Below are positions 48,856 through 56,519 of a stretch of 59,003 bases of DNA, one piece after another. Position 1 is the stretch's first letter. Every line of letters begins with the position of its first letter. The DNA comes from an uncultured Psychroflexus sp. (GTDB lineage: Bacteria; Bacteroidota; Bacteroidia; Flavobacteriales; Flavobacteriaceae): NCBI GenBank assembly GCA_913062845.1, contig CAJXVZ010000015.1, positions 1-59,003 of the forward strand, read 5' to 3'. Made by a program: the position numbers and the translations under genes. The notes under the pieces were generated by a model. It was not told the origin of the DNA. It saw only the letters and a list, made by a program, of their open reading frames with translations, and searched no databases.

Positions 48856-51333
48856 TTGAAAAAAATATTCACATCTGCATTTTTATTTATGCTTTATATT
48901 TCATCAGCACAACAGATAAAAGGTGTTGTTTATGACGACAGTGGTAATGTTCTAACGAGTGTAAATGTTTACATCGAAAACACCTACAAAGGCACAACAA
49001 CCAATTTTGATGGCGCTTTTCAGTTGGAGGTTTCAGGACACAAAAATGACCGTTTAGTATTCAAATATCTTGGTTACGAAACAAAATTCGTTGATATAAA
49101 AGAGCTGTCAACAGTCAAGAATATTGAGATAATCTTAAAAACAACACAAACCAATCTTGATGAGGTTGTTGTCAAAGCCGGTGAGAATCCTGCGAACAGG
49201 ATAATCAGAAACGCGATCAAAAACCGGAAGGCAAATTTGGCTAAACGCCTGTCTTACAAAGCAGATTTTTATTCCAAAGGTCTCTGGAAGGTTGAAAATG
49301 TACCGGAAAAGATCTTTGGTCAGGAGGTTGGTGATCTGGATGGTTCATTGGATTCCACCCGAAGTGGTATAGTCTATCTTAGTGAAACGGTTTCAAAGAT
49401 CGCTTTTAAAGCTCCGGATGACTTTAAAGAAAATATCATTGCATCAAAAGTCAGTGGTGATGACAATGGATTCAGTTTTAATTCAGCCCAGGATTTCAAA
49501 AATTCATATTACAACAATACCGTTGAAGTAAATGTACAATTGGTATCTCCGATTGCCGATTTTGCCTTTGATTATTACTCTTACAAGTTAGAGGGTGTTT
49601 TTTATGAGGAAAACGGCTTTTTGGTCAATGAAATTAGAGTTATTCCTAAAAGAGAGAATGATAAGGTGTTCTCGGGTACAATATTCATTGTGGAAGATTC
49701 CTGGGAAATATACGGTATAGATTTGAATACCACCGGGACAAATATCAATGCTACACCGATTGAAAACATCAATTTTAAACAAAATTTCACCTACAATAGT
49801 AAAGATAATTTCTGGGTATTGCTTTCACAGAGTTTTGAATTCAATTGGAAATTGTTTGGTATTTCAGGTTCTGGCAATTTTGTAGCTTCTTACAGTAATT
49901 ATGAATTTAATCCTGAATTTGAAAATGACTTTTTCTCAAAGGAGGTCATGTTTTTTGAAAAATACGCCAATCAGAAAGATAGTCTGTATTGGCAAAAAGC
50001 GAGGCCTTTACCACTAACTGAGGAAGAAGTCAGCGATTATCAAAAAAAAGACAGCATTCAATTGGTTCGGAATTCTAAAAAGTACAAGGATTCTGTAGAT
50101 CAGGCTAATAATAAATTTAAGATACTGGATCCTTTGTTTGGGTACAGCTGGCAAAATTCAACTAAAAATATGTCAGCTGGTTACGGTGGTCTCCTTAATC
50201 TGGGAAGTGCGAACTTCAACACGGTTCAGGGTTTTAATTTTGGCACAGGCTTATACTTTATAAAACGCGATACACTCAATGGTTATCATAAATACTGGAG
50301 ATTAGGCGCAGACTTAAATTACGGTTTGTCTGATGAAAGACTGAGGGCCGTTGGTACTTTTACGAAAAAGTTCAATAATTTTTCTAAACCCTATTTAACC
50401 CTGAGAGGTGGAGTAGAAGCCACAGAGATCAATTCATCCAATACGACCTCGAATATTGCTTTTAATGTTGCAGCCATATTTTTCGAAGAGAACTTTTTAA
50501 AGCTGTACGACAGGCAATTTGTTGAAGCAACTTATTCTACTGAATTGGTAAACGGCATCAGAGCCAGTGCAAATCTGTCTTACCAAAGAAGGAAAGCGCT
50601 CATCAATACGAGAAATGAACATGTTTTCGGCTATGATAAAGGCGGATTTACTTCCAATAACCCTTTGGCATCAGAAGCATTCGGGTCGATATTGTTCCCG
50701 ACTCACCATATTATGAAGCTCAATTTGAATACAAGAATAAGATTTGGACAAACCTATACCACTACACCACGCGGTAAATACAATAATTATTCTGAAAAAT
50801 ATCCGACCTTAAGGCTCAACTACCAAAAAGGTTTTGCGGCAACTGAGTCTGGTTATGGTTACGATTTTTTTAATGTGAACATCAGACAAAATCTGAATCT
50901 TTCACGATTTGGAACACTCAGTTACAGAATAGACGGCGGTTTGTTTTTTAATCAGGACGGAATTAATTTTCTGGATTTTAAACACTTCAACGGAAACCAG
51001 ACCAGAGTAAATGCCGGTGAAAATTATGTTGGAAGATTCAATTTGTTGCCTTACTATGAAAGGTCAACCAATCAAAACCATAGTGAGTTCCATTTTGAAC
51101 ATAATTTTGAAGGTTTTGTGATGAACAGAATACCTTTGCTAAAAAATCTCAAGTCTAATCTGGTCATAGGTTCAAAAAGCCTGTTGATTGATGGCTTTAC
51201 ACCGTACCATGAGTTTTCAGTAGGACTGGATCGCTTAGGTATTGGGAAATTCAGATTTTTAAGGCTGGATTATGTTGTGCCTTACGATGGTGGCTGGCAA
51301 AATGGTGCATTGATTTTTGGGTTGACATTTTAA
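48856..51333 (+). CDS. DUF5686 outer-membrane protein with CarboxypepD_reg-like domain
   Basis: An 825-residue protein. The signal peptide (about 1-18, MKKIFTSAFLFMLYISSAQ) is followed by a carboxypeptidase-regulatory-like beta-sandwich (about 20-95: IKGVVYDDSGNVLTSVNVYI, GTTTNFDGAFQLEV), a conserved middle region (LDEVVVKAGENPANRIIRNA to VRNSKKYKDSVDQ) and a long C-terminal half of amphipathic strands ending in LIFGLTF, as expected for an outer-membrane barrel. The start codon is TTG, as the signal peptide begins directly there and no ATG is in frame upstream. Role unknown; the lipoprotein gene before it may be a partner (84 nt apart). Confidence 0.87.
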   Translation: MKKIFTSAFLFMLYISSAQQIKGVVYDDSGNVLTSVNVYIENTYKGTTTNFDGAFQLEVSGHKNDRLVFKYLGYETKFVDIKELSTVKNIEIILKTTQTNLDEVVVKAGENPANRIIRNAIKNRKANLAKRLSYKADFYSKGLWKVENVPEKIFGQEVGDLDGSLDSTRSGIVYLSETVSKIAFKAPDDFKENIIASKVSGDDNGFSFNSAQDFKNSYYNNTVEVNVQLVSPIADFAFDYYSYKLEGVFYEENGFLVNEIRVIPKRENDKVFSGTIFIVEDSWEIYGIDLNTTGTNINATPIENINFKQNFTYNSKDNFWVLLSQSFEFNWKLFGISGSGNFVASYSNYEFNPEFENDFFSKEVMFFEKYANQKDSLYWQKARPLPLTEEEVSDYQKKDSIQLVRNSKKYKDSVDQANNKFKILDPLFGYSWQNSTKNMSAGYGGLLNLGSANFNTVQGFNFGTGLYFIKRDTLNGYHKYWRLGADLNYGLSDERLRAVGTFTKKFNNFSKPYLTLRGGVEATEINSSNTTSNIAFNVAAIFFEENFLKLYDRQFVEATYSTELVNGIRASANLSYQRRKALINTRNEHVFGYDKGGFTSNNPLASEAFGSILFPTHHIMKLNLNTRIRFGQTYTTTPRGKYNNYSEKYPTLRLNYQKGFAATESGYGYDFFNVNIRQNLNLSRFGTLSYRIDGGLFFNQDGINFLDFKHFNGNQTRVNAGENYVGRFNLLPYYERSTNQNHSEFHFEHNFEGFVMNRIPLLKNLKSNLVIGSKSLLIDGFTPYHEFSVGLDRLGIGKFRFLRLDYVVPYDGGWQNGALIFGLTF

Positions 51334-51357
51334 GAAATAACTCTATTATTGCAATGC

Positions 51358-51373
51358 CACGAATGCACGAATG
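51358..51373. repeat. Tandem CACGAATG duplication
   Basis: Two exact copies of CACGAATG back to back in the spacer after the DUF5686 gene. Very short; noted because it is next to a second octamer array. Confidence 0.5.
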
Positions 51374-51418
51374 TATTATTTAAAATTGAAATTAATTTTA
51401 TAAGTTGAAATAAACCCC

Positions 51419-51466
51419 ATAACCCCATAACCCCATAACCCGATAACCTCATAAACTTATAACCTT
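51419..51466. repeat. Octanucleotide array (ATAACCCC)n in the leader of the RluA-type gene
   Basis: Six phased octamers: ATAACCCC, ATAACCCC, ATAACCCG, ATAACCTC, ATAAACTT, ATAACCTT, decaying toward the start codon, which comes 3 nt after the last unit. A ninefold variant (ATAAACCCC) precedes them. The array occupies the entire expected 5' leader. Confidence 0.85.
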
Positions 51467-51469
51467 TTC

Positions 51470-52138
51470 ATGCCAGACATCATCTACGAAGATAATCACC
51501 TTATAGTCATCAATAAACCGGTAGGTAAATTGGTTCAGGGCGATGCTACAGGAGATGAACCCTTGAGCGAAACTGTTAAATCATACATCAAAAAGAAATA
51601 CAACAAACCCGGTAATGTATATCTTGGTGTGGTACATCGTTTAGACCGGCCTACCAGTGGCGTATTGTTATTTGCTAAAACTTCAAAAGCTCTGTCCAGA
51701 TTAAACAAACAATTCAGTGAGCGGGAAACAAGGAAGACATATTGGGCTTTGGTAGAAAACAAGCCTGAAAAAGAACGTGGTAGATTGGTACATCATCTTA
51801 AACGAAATACTAAACAAAACAAATCTTATGCCTACCCAAAACCGATCAAAGGCTCTAAAAGAGCTGTTTTGAATTATAGTTGGATTAAAAGTTTAAATCA
51901 TTACCATCTTATTGAAATAGATCTTGAAACCGGCCGACACCATCAGATAAGGGCTCAATTGGCAAATATAGGCTGCGTGATCAAGGGCGATTTAAAATAC
52001 GGTGCAAAGCGCAGTAATAATGATGGCGGTATACATTTGCACGCCAAAACACTTCAGATCCAACACCCCGTAAAGAAAAATACAATGACTTTTGAAGCGT
52101 CTTTACCTGAAGATAAATTGTGGCAGGCCTGTCTTTAG
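51470..52138 (+). CDS. RluA family pseudouridine synthase
   Basis: A 222-residue enzyme isomerising uridine to pseudouridine in rRNA or tRNA. The catalytic Asp59 is in VVHRLDRPTSG; LETGRHHQIRAQLANIG is motif III. There is no N-terminal S4 domain, so it is of the short RluA/RluC-like subtype, whose target cannot be told from sequence. The 5' leader is an octamer array; a hairpin terminator follows. Confidence 0.92.
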   Translation: MPDIIYEDNHLIVINKPVGKLVQGDATGDEPLSETVKSYIKKKYNKPGNVYLGVVHRLDRPTSGVLLFAKTSKALSRLNKQFSERETRKTYWALVENKPEKERGRLVHHLKRNTKQNKSYAYPKPIKGSKRAVLNYSWIKSLNHYHLIEIDLETGRHHQIRAQLANIGCVIKGDLKYGAKRSNNDGGIHLHAKTLQIQHPVKKNTMTFEASLPEDKLWQACL

Positions 52139-52150
52139 TTTTGACCAAAA

Positions 52151-52178
52151 AAAACCGGCAATTTTAGCCGGGATTTTT
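52151..52178. terminator. Probable terminator between the pseudouridine synthase and phosphohexomutase genes
   Basis: CCGGC (52155-52159) and GCCGG (52167-52171) form a GC-rich stem, flanked by A4 on the left and, after GA, T5 on the right. It can serve both convergent genes. Confidence 0.65.
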
Positions 52179-52206
52179 GTTATGGTTTATGGCGTTTTTT
52201 TAAGAG

Positions 52207-53922
52207 CTATTCCAAGCCCAATTCCTGTAAGATTTTATCAATTTTGGCATCAAGTTGCTTGGTCACTTCTTCAAAATCTTCAACCTTTTCCAAAGTCTCG
52301 TTTACACTGATGTAAAACTTGATCTTAGGTTCCGTACCACTTGGTCTTGCTGCGACTTTCGTGCCATTCTCTGTATAGTAAATCAATACATTGGATTTTG
52401 GGATAGCAATGTCTAGGGTTTCATGACTCTGCAGATTTTTAGCTTTTGAAGTTTGGTAATCTTCAATCAATACGACCTTTTCACCGCAAATTTCAAGCAA
52501 CGGCTCATTTCTTAAGTCCATCATTTTTTGCTTAATGAGTTTCTGACCTTCAATACCTTTTTTAACCAGCGATATCAGTTTTTCTTTGTAGTAACCATGT
52601 TCAGCATAAAGTTCAATCAGTTTTTCGTATGCAGATGAGTTTTCAGCTTTAAGTTTAGCTGCAATTTCACAAATGAGCAGGGTAGAGGTGACCGCATCTT
52701 TATCTCTTACAAAATCGCCTACCATATAACCAAAGCTCTCTTCGCCACCACCAATAAAGTGTTTATCAGGGAATTTTTTGATGAGGTCTGCAATCCACTT
52801 AAATCCGGTCAGGGTTTCCATATATTCAACGCCATAATTTTCAGTCATGACTTTCATCATAGGTGTAGAAACTATGGTTGAGGCAACAAACTCATTGCCC
52901 TTTAGCTTGTCCTTGTATTGCTCTAATAAGAACCAGGTCATCAAAATCATGGTTTGATTTCCATTCAGCAGTATCATTTCGCCGTGAAGATCTCTTACAG
53001 CAATACCAAGTCTGTCGGAATCTGGATCGGTACCAATCACAATATCGCCCTTGGTTTTTTCAGCAAGGGCTAAAGCCATTTCTAAAGCTTCAGGTTCTTC
53101 AGGATTTGGAGATTTTACTGTTGGGAAATCTCCGTCGGGTTTGGCTTGTTCTTCAACAATCTCAACATGTTTATAACCAGCTTTTTCCAAAACATGAGGT
53201 ATGGATTTGATAGAAGTACCATGTAAGGAAGTAAATACTATTTTCAGGCTATCTCTGGCTCCATCAGGTAAGTTTTGCTGACCATTTTTTACAGAGTCTG
53301 CAATGAATTGCTGGTCCATTTCTTCACCAATCCACTCAATCAATTCTTCATCTTCATTGAAATTGATATCAATGAATTGTAAGTTGTTGATCTCGTTGAT
53401 AATATCATTATCCTGAGGTGGCACCAATTGCCCGCCGTCCTGCCAATAGACTTTGTAACCATTGTATTCCGGTGGATTGTGACTGGCTGTTAGTACAATA
53501 CCGCAATGGCAATCTAATTTTTTTAAGGTGTAAGATAGTTCTGGAGTAGGTCTTAAATCTTCAAAAATATAGACTTTAATACCATTGGCTGAAAAAACAT
53601 CAGCCACAACTTTTGCCAGTGTTTTACTGTTATGTCTGCAATCGTAGGCTATGGCTACCTTATGATCTTCTCCCGGAAGAACCTTTTCAAGGTAAGACGA
53701 AATGCCCTGTGTGTTCTTACCTAAGGTATATTTGTTTATTTTGTTGGTACCAACACCCATGGTTCCACGCATACCTCCTGTACCGAAGTCAATATTTTTG
53801 TAAAAGGCTTCTTCTAAGGTTTTCAGATCGTTTTTGAGCAGATGCTCAACTTCTTTCCTTGTTTCGAGATCGAATGGTTCTGTAGTCCATTCCTGAGCTT
53901 TCTTTAAAATATCTTTATCCAT
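52207..53922 (-). CDS. Phosphohexomutase (phosphoglucomutase/phosphomannomutase family)
   Basis: A 571-residue alpha-D-phosphohexomutase of the PgcA-like length. The active serine is Ser147 (LTASHNPPEYNG); metal-binding Asp299, Asp301 and Asp303 in GTDPDSDRLG; the sugar-binding loop GGEESFGYM; and the phosphate-binding RPSGTEPK near the C-terminus. It interconverts hexose 1- and 6-phosphates, feeding cell-envelope sugars. Last gene after the GT2 gene, 2 nt apart. Confidence 0.94.
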   Translation of the reverse strand: MDKDILKKAQEWTTEPFDLETRKEVEHLLKNDLKTLEEAFYKNIDFGTGGMRGTMGVGTNKINKYTLGKNTQGISSYLEKVLPGEDHKVAIAYDCRHNSKTLAKVVADVFSANGIKVYIFEDLRPTPELSYTLKKLDCHCGIVLTASHNPPEYNGYKVYWQDGGQLVPPQDNDIINEINNLQFIDINFNEDEELIEWIGEEMDQQFIADSVKNGQQNLPDGARDSLKIVFTSLHGTSIKSIPHVLEKAGYKHVEIVEEQAKPDGDFPTVKSPNPEEPEALEMALALAEKTKGDIVIGTDPDSDRLGIAVRDLHGEMILLNGNQTMILMTWFLLEQYKDKLKGNEFVASTIVSTPMMKVMTENYGVEYMETLTGFKWIADLIKKFPDKHFIGGGEESFGYMVGDFVRDKDAVTSTLLICEIAAKLKAENSSAYEKLIELYAEHGYYKEKLISLVKKGIEGQKLIKQKMMDLRNEPLLEICGEKVVLIEDYQTSKAKNLQSHETLDIAIPKSNVLIYYTENGTKVAARPSGTEPKIKFYISVNETLEKVEDFEEVTKQLDAKIDKILQELGLE

Positions 53923-53924
53923 AA

Positions 53925-54875
53925 CTAAATAATTTCTGAGATTTTATACCTGTTTTCTGTAGGCTGATTGTTAATGATAAGTTCACCTAAAAACCCGGCT
54001 ACAAACAATTGAACGCCAATAACCATACTTGCCAGTGCAATATAAAAAAATGGATTGTCAACAACCAGTATTGTTGGCAGATCATTATACAACTTGTAGA
54101 GTTTTAAGGCACCTATAAAAGCAGCTGACAAAAACCCAATGACAAACATCAAAACGCCCCAGGCGCCAAAAAAATGCATCGGTCTTTTTCCGAATTTAGA
54201 AAAGAACCAAAGGGAGATCAGATCCAAAAAGCCGTTGATAAACCTCTCTGCACCGAATTTTGTTTTACCGTATTTTCTTGCCTGGTGAATTACTTCTTTT
54301 TCTTCGATCTTATCAAAACCTTCATTTTTGGCCAAAACGGGAATATAGCGGTGCATTTCTCCTTTGACGTTGATATGTTTAATTACTGCTTTTCTATAAG
54401 CTTTTAGGCCACAATTAAAGTCGTGCAAATGTATGCCTGAGGTTTTTCTGGCTACCAGATTGAATATTTTGGAAGGAATATTTTTAAACAATACAGAGTC
54501 ATACCTTTTCTTTTTCCATCCGGAAAGAATATCCAGGTTCTTTTCCATAAGGATTCTTATCATTTCAGGAATTTCATCCGGATTGTCTTGTAGATCGGCG
54601 TCCATTGTGATGACAATTTCGCCTTCCGCTAGTTTAAAGCCGGCATGAAGCGCTTGTGACTTTCCGTAGTTTCTGGTGAATCTTATACCTTTGACGTTCT
54701 TATCTTCCTGTTTGATTCTGTTTATCGTATCCCATGAACCATCTCTGCTACCATCGTCTATAAAAATGACCTCATAGGCATAGTTGTTCGTTACCATGGC
54801 ATTTTTGATCCCCGAATGCAATTCAATCAGGGATTCGTTTTCGTTTAGTAATGGAATAACTATTGAAACAAACAT
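53925..54875 (-). CDS. Family 2 glycosyltransferase (GtrB/DPM1-like) with two membrane helices
   Basis: A 316-residue enzyme. The GT-A domain has VSIVIPLLNENES, IFIDDGSRDGSWD (about 38-50) and the metal-binding ITMDADLQDNPDEIPEM (DxD 92-94). Two C-terminal helices (about 235-260 and 272-300) match GtrB/ArnC-type enzymes that transfer a sugar to polyprenyl phosphate. The adjacent phosphohexomutase could supply sugar-1-phosphate. It overlaps the upstream DUF4199 gene by one base. Confidence 0.92.
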   Translation of the reverse strand: MFVSIVIPLLNENESLIELHSGIKNAMVTNNYAYEVIFIDDGSRDGSWDTINRIKQEDKNVKGIRFTRNYGKSQALHAGFKLAEGEIVITMDADLQDNPDEIPEMIRILMEKNLDILSGWKKKRYDSVLFKNIPSKIFNLVARKTSGIHLHDFNCGLKAYRKAVIKHINVKGEMHRYIPVLAKNEGFDKIEEKEVIHQARKYGKTKFGAERFINGFLDLISLWFFSKFGKRPMHFFGAWGVLMFVIGFLSAAFIGALKLYKLYNDLPTILVVDNPFFYIALASMVIGVQLFVAGFLGELIINNQPTENRYKISEII

Positions 54876-55378
54876 TAGCTCTTTTTAATTAAACCTATGA
54901 CTAATGAAATAACAAAGGATTTTAAAAGAATGGAGATTAAATTTATGGTTGCAATACTAAAAGGAGATACAAAAGCTTTGGTCATATCTTTGGCTTGCTG
55001 AATTTGCTCTTCAGTCATGTTTCCGCTTTCCTTTTCAATTGCTTTATAACTTTCTTCTAGTGAAGCAGTTATGAATTCGGGTTCAATTTGGTTGTAATGA
55101 AAATAGGTGTAAACCGCATAAATTAATCCGGCAATGACACCTGTTATCAAACCAATCTTCAGAGCATCACTTATTTTTAAAATGTTGGCATTATCAATTT
55201 TGTACTGATTGATAGGAAAAAATACGACCAAAACAGCTACAATTACACTGATAATCGATTGAATAAATGTTGATTCTAATTCGAATTTGAAGTTGAAATA
55301 AAGTAAAAAAGCAGAAAATAGACCAAATATAAGTCCGAATAGTGAAGACTGTCTTTTGTAGTCTGGTTGGTTTTCCAT
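54875..55378 (-). CDS. DUF4199 family membrane protein
   Basis: A 167-residue protein with four likely membrane helices (about 12-30, 36-54, 72-92, 140-164) and a soluble stretch EESYKAIEKESGNMTEEQIQ between the third and fourth, the DUF4199 layout. Function unknown. Its stop codon shares a base with the GT2 start codon, so it leads a three-gene operon with the glycosyltransferase and phosphohexomutase. Confidence 0.85.
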   Translation of the reverse strand: MENQPDYKRQSSLFGLIFGLFSAFLLYFNFKFELESTFIQSIISVIVAVLVVFFPINQYKIDNANILKISDALKIGLITGVIAGLIYAVYTYFHYNQIEPEFITASLEESYKAIEKESGNMTEEQIQQAKDMTKAFVSPFSIATINLISILLKSFVISLVIGLIKKS

Positions 55379-55538
55379 GGTATTTATTAATTTATTTTAA
55401 TTTGGTTTTAATGCATGTGTAAAGATAAAACAAATCAAAAGAGTATCAGGTATTGTATGTCTGATTTTAGAGACATTGGCTAACCTGAATTTTTTTAAAT
55501 TTTAATGGTAGATAAATTTTTTATATCCAAAAAAATAT

Positions 55539-55546
55539 TAATTTTG
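55539..55546 (+). promoter_or_regulatory. Candidate promoter of the tRNA-Arg region (-7 element TAATTTTG)
   Basis: TAATTTTG followed by CAGTCCG. It is the only plus-strand TAnnTTTG match I found between the DUF4199 gene and the tRNA. If used, its transcript would pass through all three tRNA-like copies before reaching the real tRNA, 265 nt away. Confidence 0.4.
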
Positions 55547-55563
55547 CAGTCCGATTTGTGAAA

Positions 55564-55606
55564 GGTTGCATAGCTTCCTGAAATAAATTCAGGACAAGCA
55601 GCATAA
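55564..55606 (+). repeat. Degenerate tRNA-like copy with TCCTGAA palindrome
   Basis: GGTTGCATAGCT resembles the tRNA-Arg 5' end GGTCGCGTAGCT (10 of 12 bases). It is followed by a 7-bp hairpin TCCTGAA-ATAAA-TTCAGGA (55576-55594) and an AAGCAG word as in the anticodon arm. It reads as a diverged relative of the two exact copies downstream. Confidence 0.5.
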
Positions 55607-55608
55607 AA

Positions 55609-55673
55609 GGTCGCGTAGCTCAGCTGTCCCGAAGTTTCGGGATGCCTTCTAAGCAGACCATGACATATTGAAA
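55609..55673 (+). repeat. Chimeric tRNA-Arg copy A
   Basis: GGTCGCGTAGCTCAGCTG is identical to tRNA-Arg positions 1-18. The palindrome TCCCGAAGTTTCGGGA (55627-55642) replaces the rest of the D arm, then TGCCTTCTAAGCAGAC repeats the anticodon arm exactly. The sequence then departs (CATGACATATTGAAA); no T arm or acceptor 3' strand exists. It is identical to copy B over all 65 nt. Confidence 0.85.
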
Positions 55674-55720
55674 ATAAAATACCAGTGTTGGGGTTGAGAA
55701 TCCCAGTCAAGCTGGAATAA

Positions 55721-55785
55721 GGTCGCGTAGCTCAGCTGTCCCGAAGTTTCGGGATGCCTTCTAAGCAGACCATGACATATTGAAA
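55721..55785 (+). repeat. Chimeric tRNA-Arg copy B
   Basis: Same 65 nt as copy A at a distance of 112 nt, ending 34 nt before the real tRNA. The preserved blocks are the tRNA 5' half and anticodon loop CTTCTAA, joined by the 7-bp palindrome TCCCGAA-GT-TTCGGGA (55739-55754). The 5' strand of the anticodon stem is altered, so only 3 bp of that stem can form. Confidence 0.85.
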
Positions 55786-55819
55786 TTTACAACTACAGAT
55801 AAGTAGTTTACATAAATCC

Positions 55820-55893
55820 GGTCGCGTAGCTCAGCTGGATAGAGCATCTGCCTTCTAAGCAGACGGTCACAGGTTCGAATCCTGTCGCGATCA
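55820..55893 (+). tRNA. tRNA-Arg (anticodon TCT)
   Basis: A 74-nt cloverleaf: acceptor GGTCGCG / CGCGATC (one G-U pair), D arm GCTC...GAGC, anticodon arm TCTGC-CTTCTAA-GCAGA with anticodon TCT, T arm ACAGG-TTCGAAT-CCTGT, discriminator A. The CCA end is not encoded. It reads AGA (and possibly AGG) codons, which are common in the surrounding genes. A strong terminator begins 10 nt downstream. Confidence 0.96.
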
Positions 55894-55903
55894 CGACTAG
55901 CAC

Positions 55904-55935
55904 AAAACCACGCTGAATTTTCAGCGTGGTTTTTA
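55904..55935 (+). terminator. Intrinsic terminator of tRNA-Arg
   Basis: Perfect 14-bp stem AAAACCACGCTGAA / TTCAGCGTGGTTTT with a 2-base loop, running into further T residues. Confidence 0.88.
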
Positions 55936-55953
55936 TATTTTAGACCAGCGTCA

Positions 55954-56060
55954 AAAGCAAGCTTTTGTAAGCGCAGGCTAAAATATAAAAACCAGGACTG
56001 CGATAGCAGTGGTTTTGTATTTCCAGCATTGAGCGCATTCAGGATCTGTAATCCTGATCA
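55954..56060 (+). repeat. Downstream repeat unit 1 (terminator-related)
   Basis: Starts AAAGCAAGCTTTTGTAAGCG and contains the hairpin ACTGC-GATA-GCAGT, GTGGTTTTGTA, TTTCCAGC and a GATCTGTAATCC tail. The complement of its middle (ACAAAACCAC...TGGTTTTTATATTTTAG) matches the tRNA terminator and the bases behind it, so it is an inverted relative of that terminator. Unit 2 repeats it at an offset of exactly 120 nt over the first 66 bases. Confidence 0.8.
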
Positions 56061-56073
56061 ATTACCTTTTTCT

Positions 56074-56208
56074 AAAGCAAGCTTTTGTAAGCGCAGGCTA
56101 AAATATAAAAACCATAACTGCGATAGCAGTGGTTTTGTACACGCCTGCCGGGCAGGCCAGGTTTCCAGCTTTGAACGCATTCAAGATTTGTAAGCCATTC
56201 GCGATCAC
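56074..56208 (+). repeat. Downstream repeat unit 2 with inserted GC palindrome and tRNA 3'-end echo
   Basis: Bases 56074-56139 repeat unit 1 with two substitutions near CCATAACTGC. Then GCCTGCC-G-GGCAGGC (56143-56157), a perfect 7-bp palindrome, interrupts the unit before TTTCCAGC resumes at 56162. It ends TCGCGATCAC (56199-56208), identical to the tRNA 3' end plus the next base (55885-55894). Confidence 0.8.
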
Positions 56209-56406
56209 AACAGTATCCTTCTCGATTTCCTGAACATAGACCCTGAAGGCCTATTAAACTTTATAAAGAGCAATAGAAATAGGCATAAAATGCTGAAAGA
56301 AATTAGAATAAAAAGATTCAAAAATCTTTATACAGCTTCCTCGTTTAATAGGTGTAAATTACTTTTTACGAATTTTCTACGATTCCACACGCTCCACTAT
56401 AGATCC
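56209..56406 (+). pseudogene. Possible remnant of an AAA/OLD-type ATPase N-terminus
   Basis: An open stretch reads ...NIDPEGLLNFIKSNRNRHK, then MLKEIRIKRFKNLYTASS from ATG 56290, which looks like the first strand of SMC/RecF/OLD-type ATPases. The sequence after it (NRCKLLFTNFLRFHTLHY) shows no Walker A motif, and the frame stops within 130 nt. Either a degraded fragment or chance. Confidence 0.22.
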
Positions 56407-56519
56407 ATAAAATTCAATAAAATCCGTCAATGAATAATACGGTGATCCTATTTTTTCTTAGTTTTTATTATGCTTTAAAAGTTCAAAAGTACTATTTTAT
56501 AGAAATGGATAATTTTTAA
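56407..56519 (+). other. Spacer before the kinase gene end
   Basis: AT-rich; no gene, hairpin with T-tract or repeat seen. Confidence 0.4.

Noticed and set aside
55495-55710. Minus-strand open frame containing RRHPETSGQLSYATFY
   Set aside because: It is the translation of the tRNA-derived palindromic repeats, not a gene.
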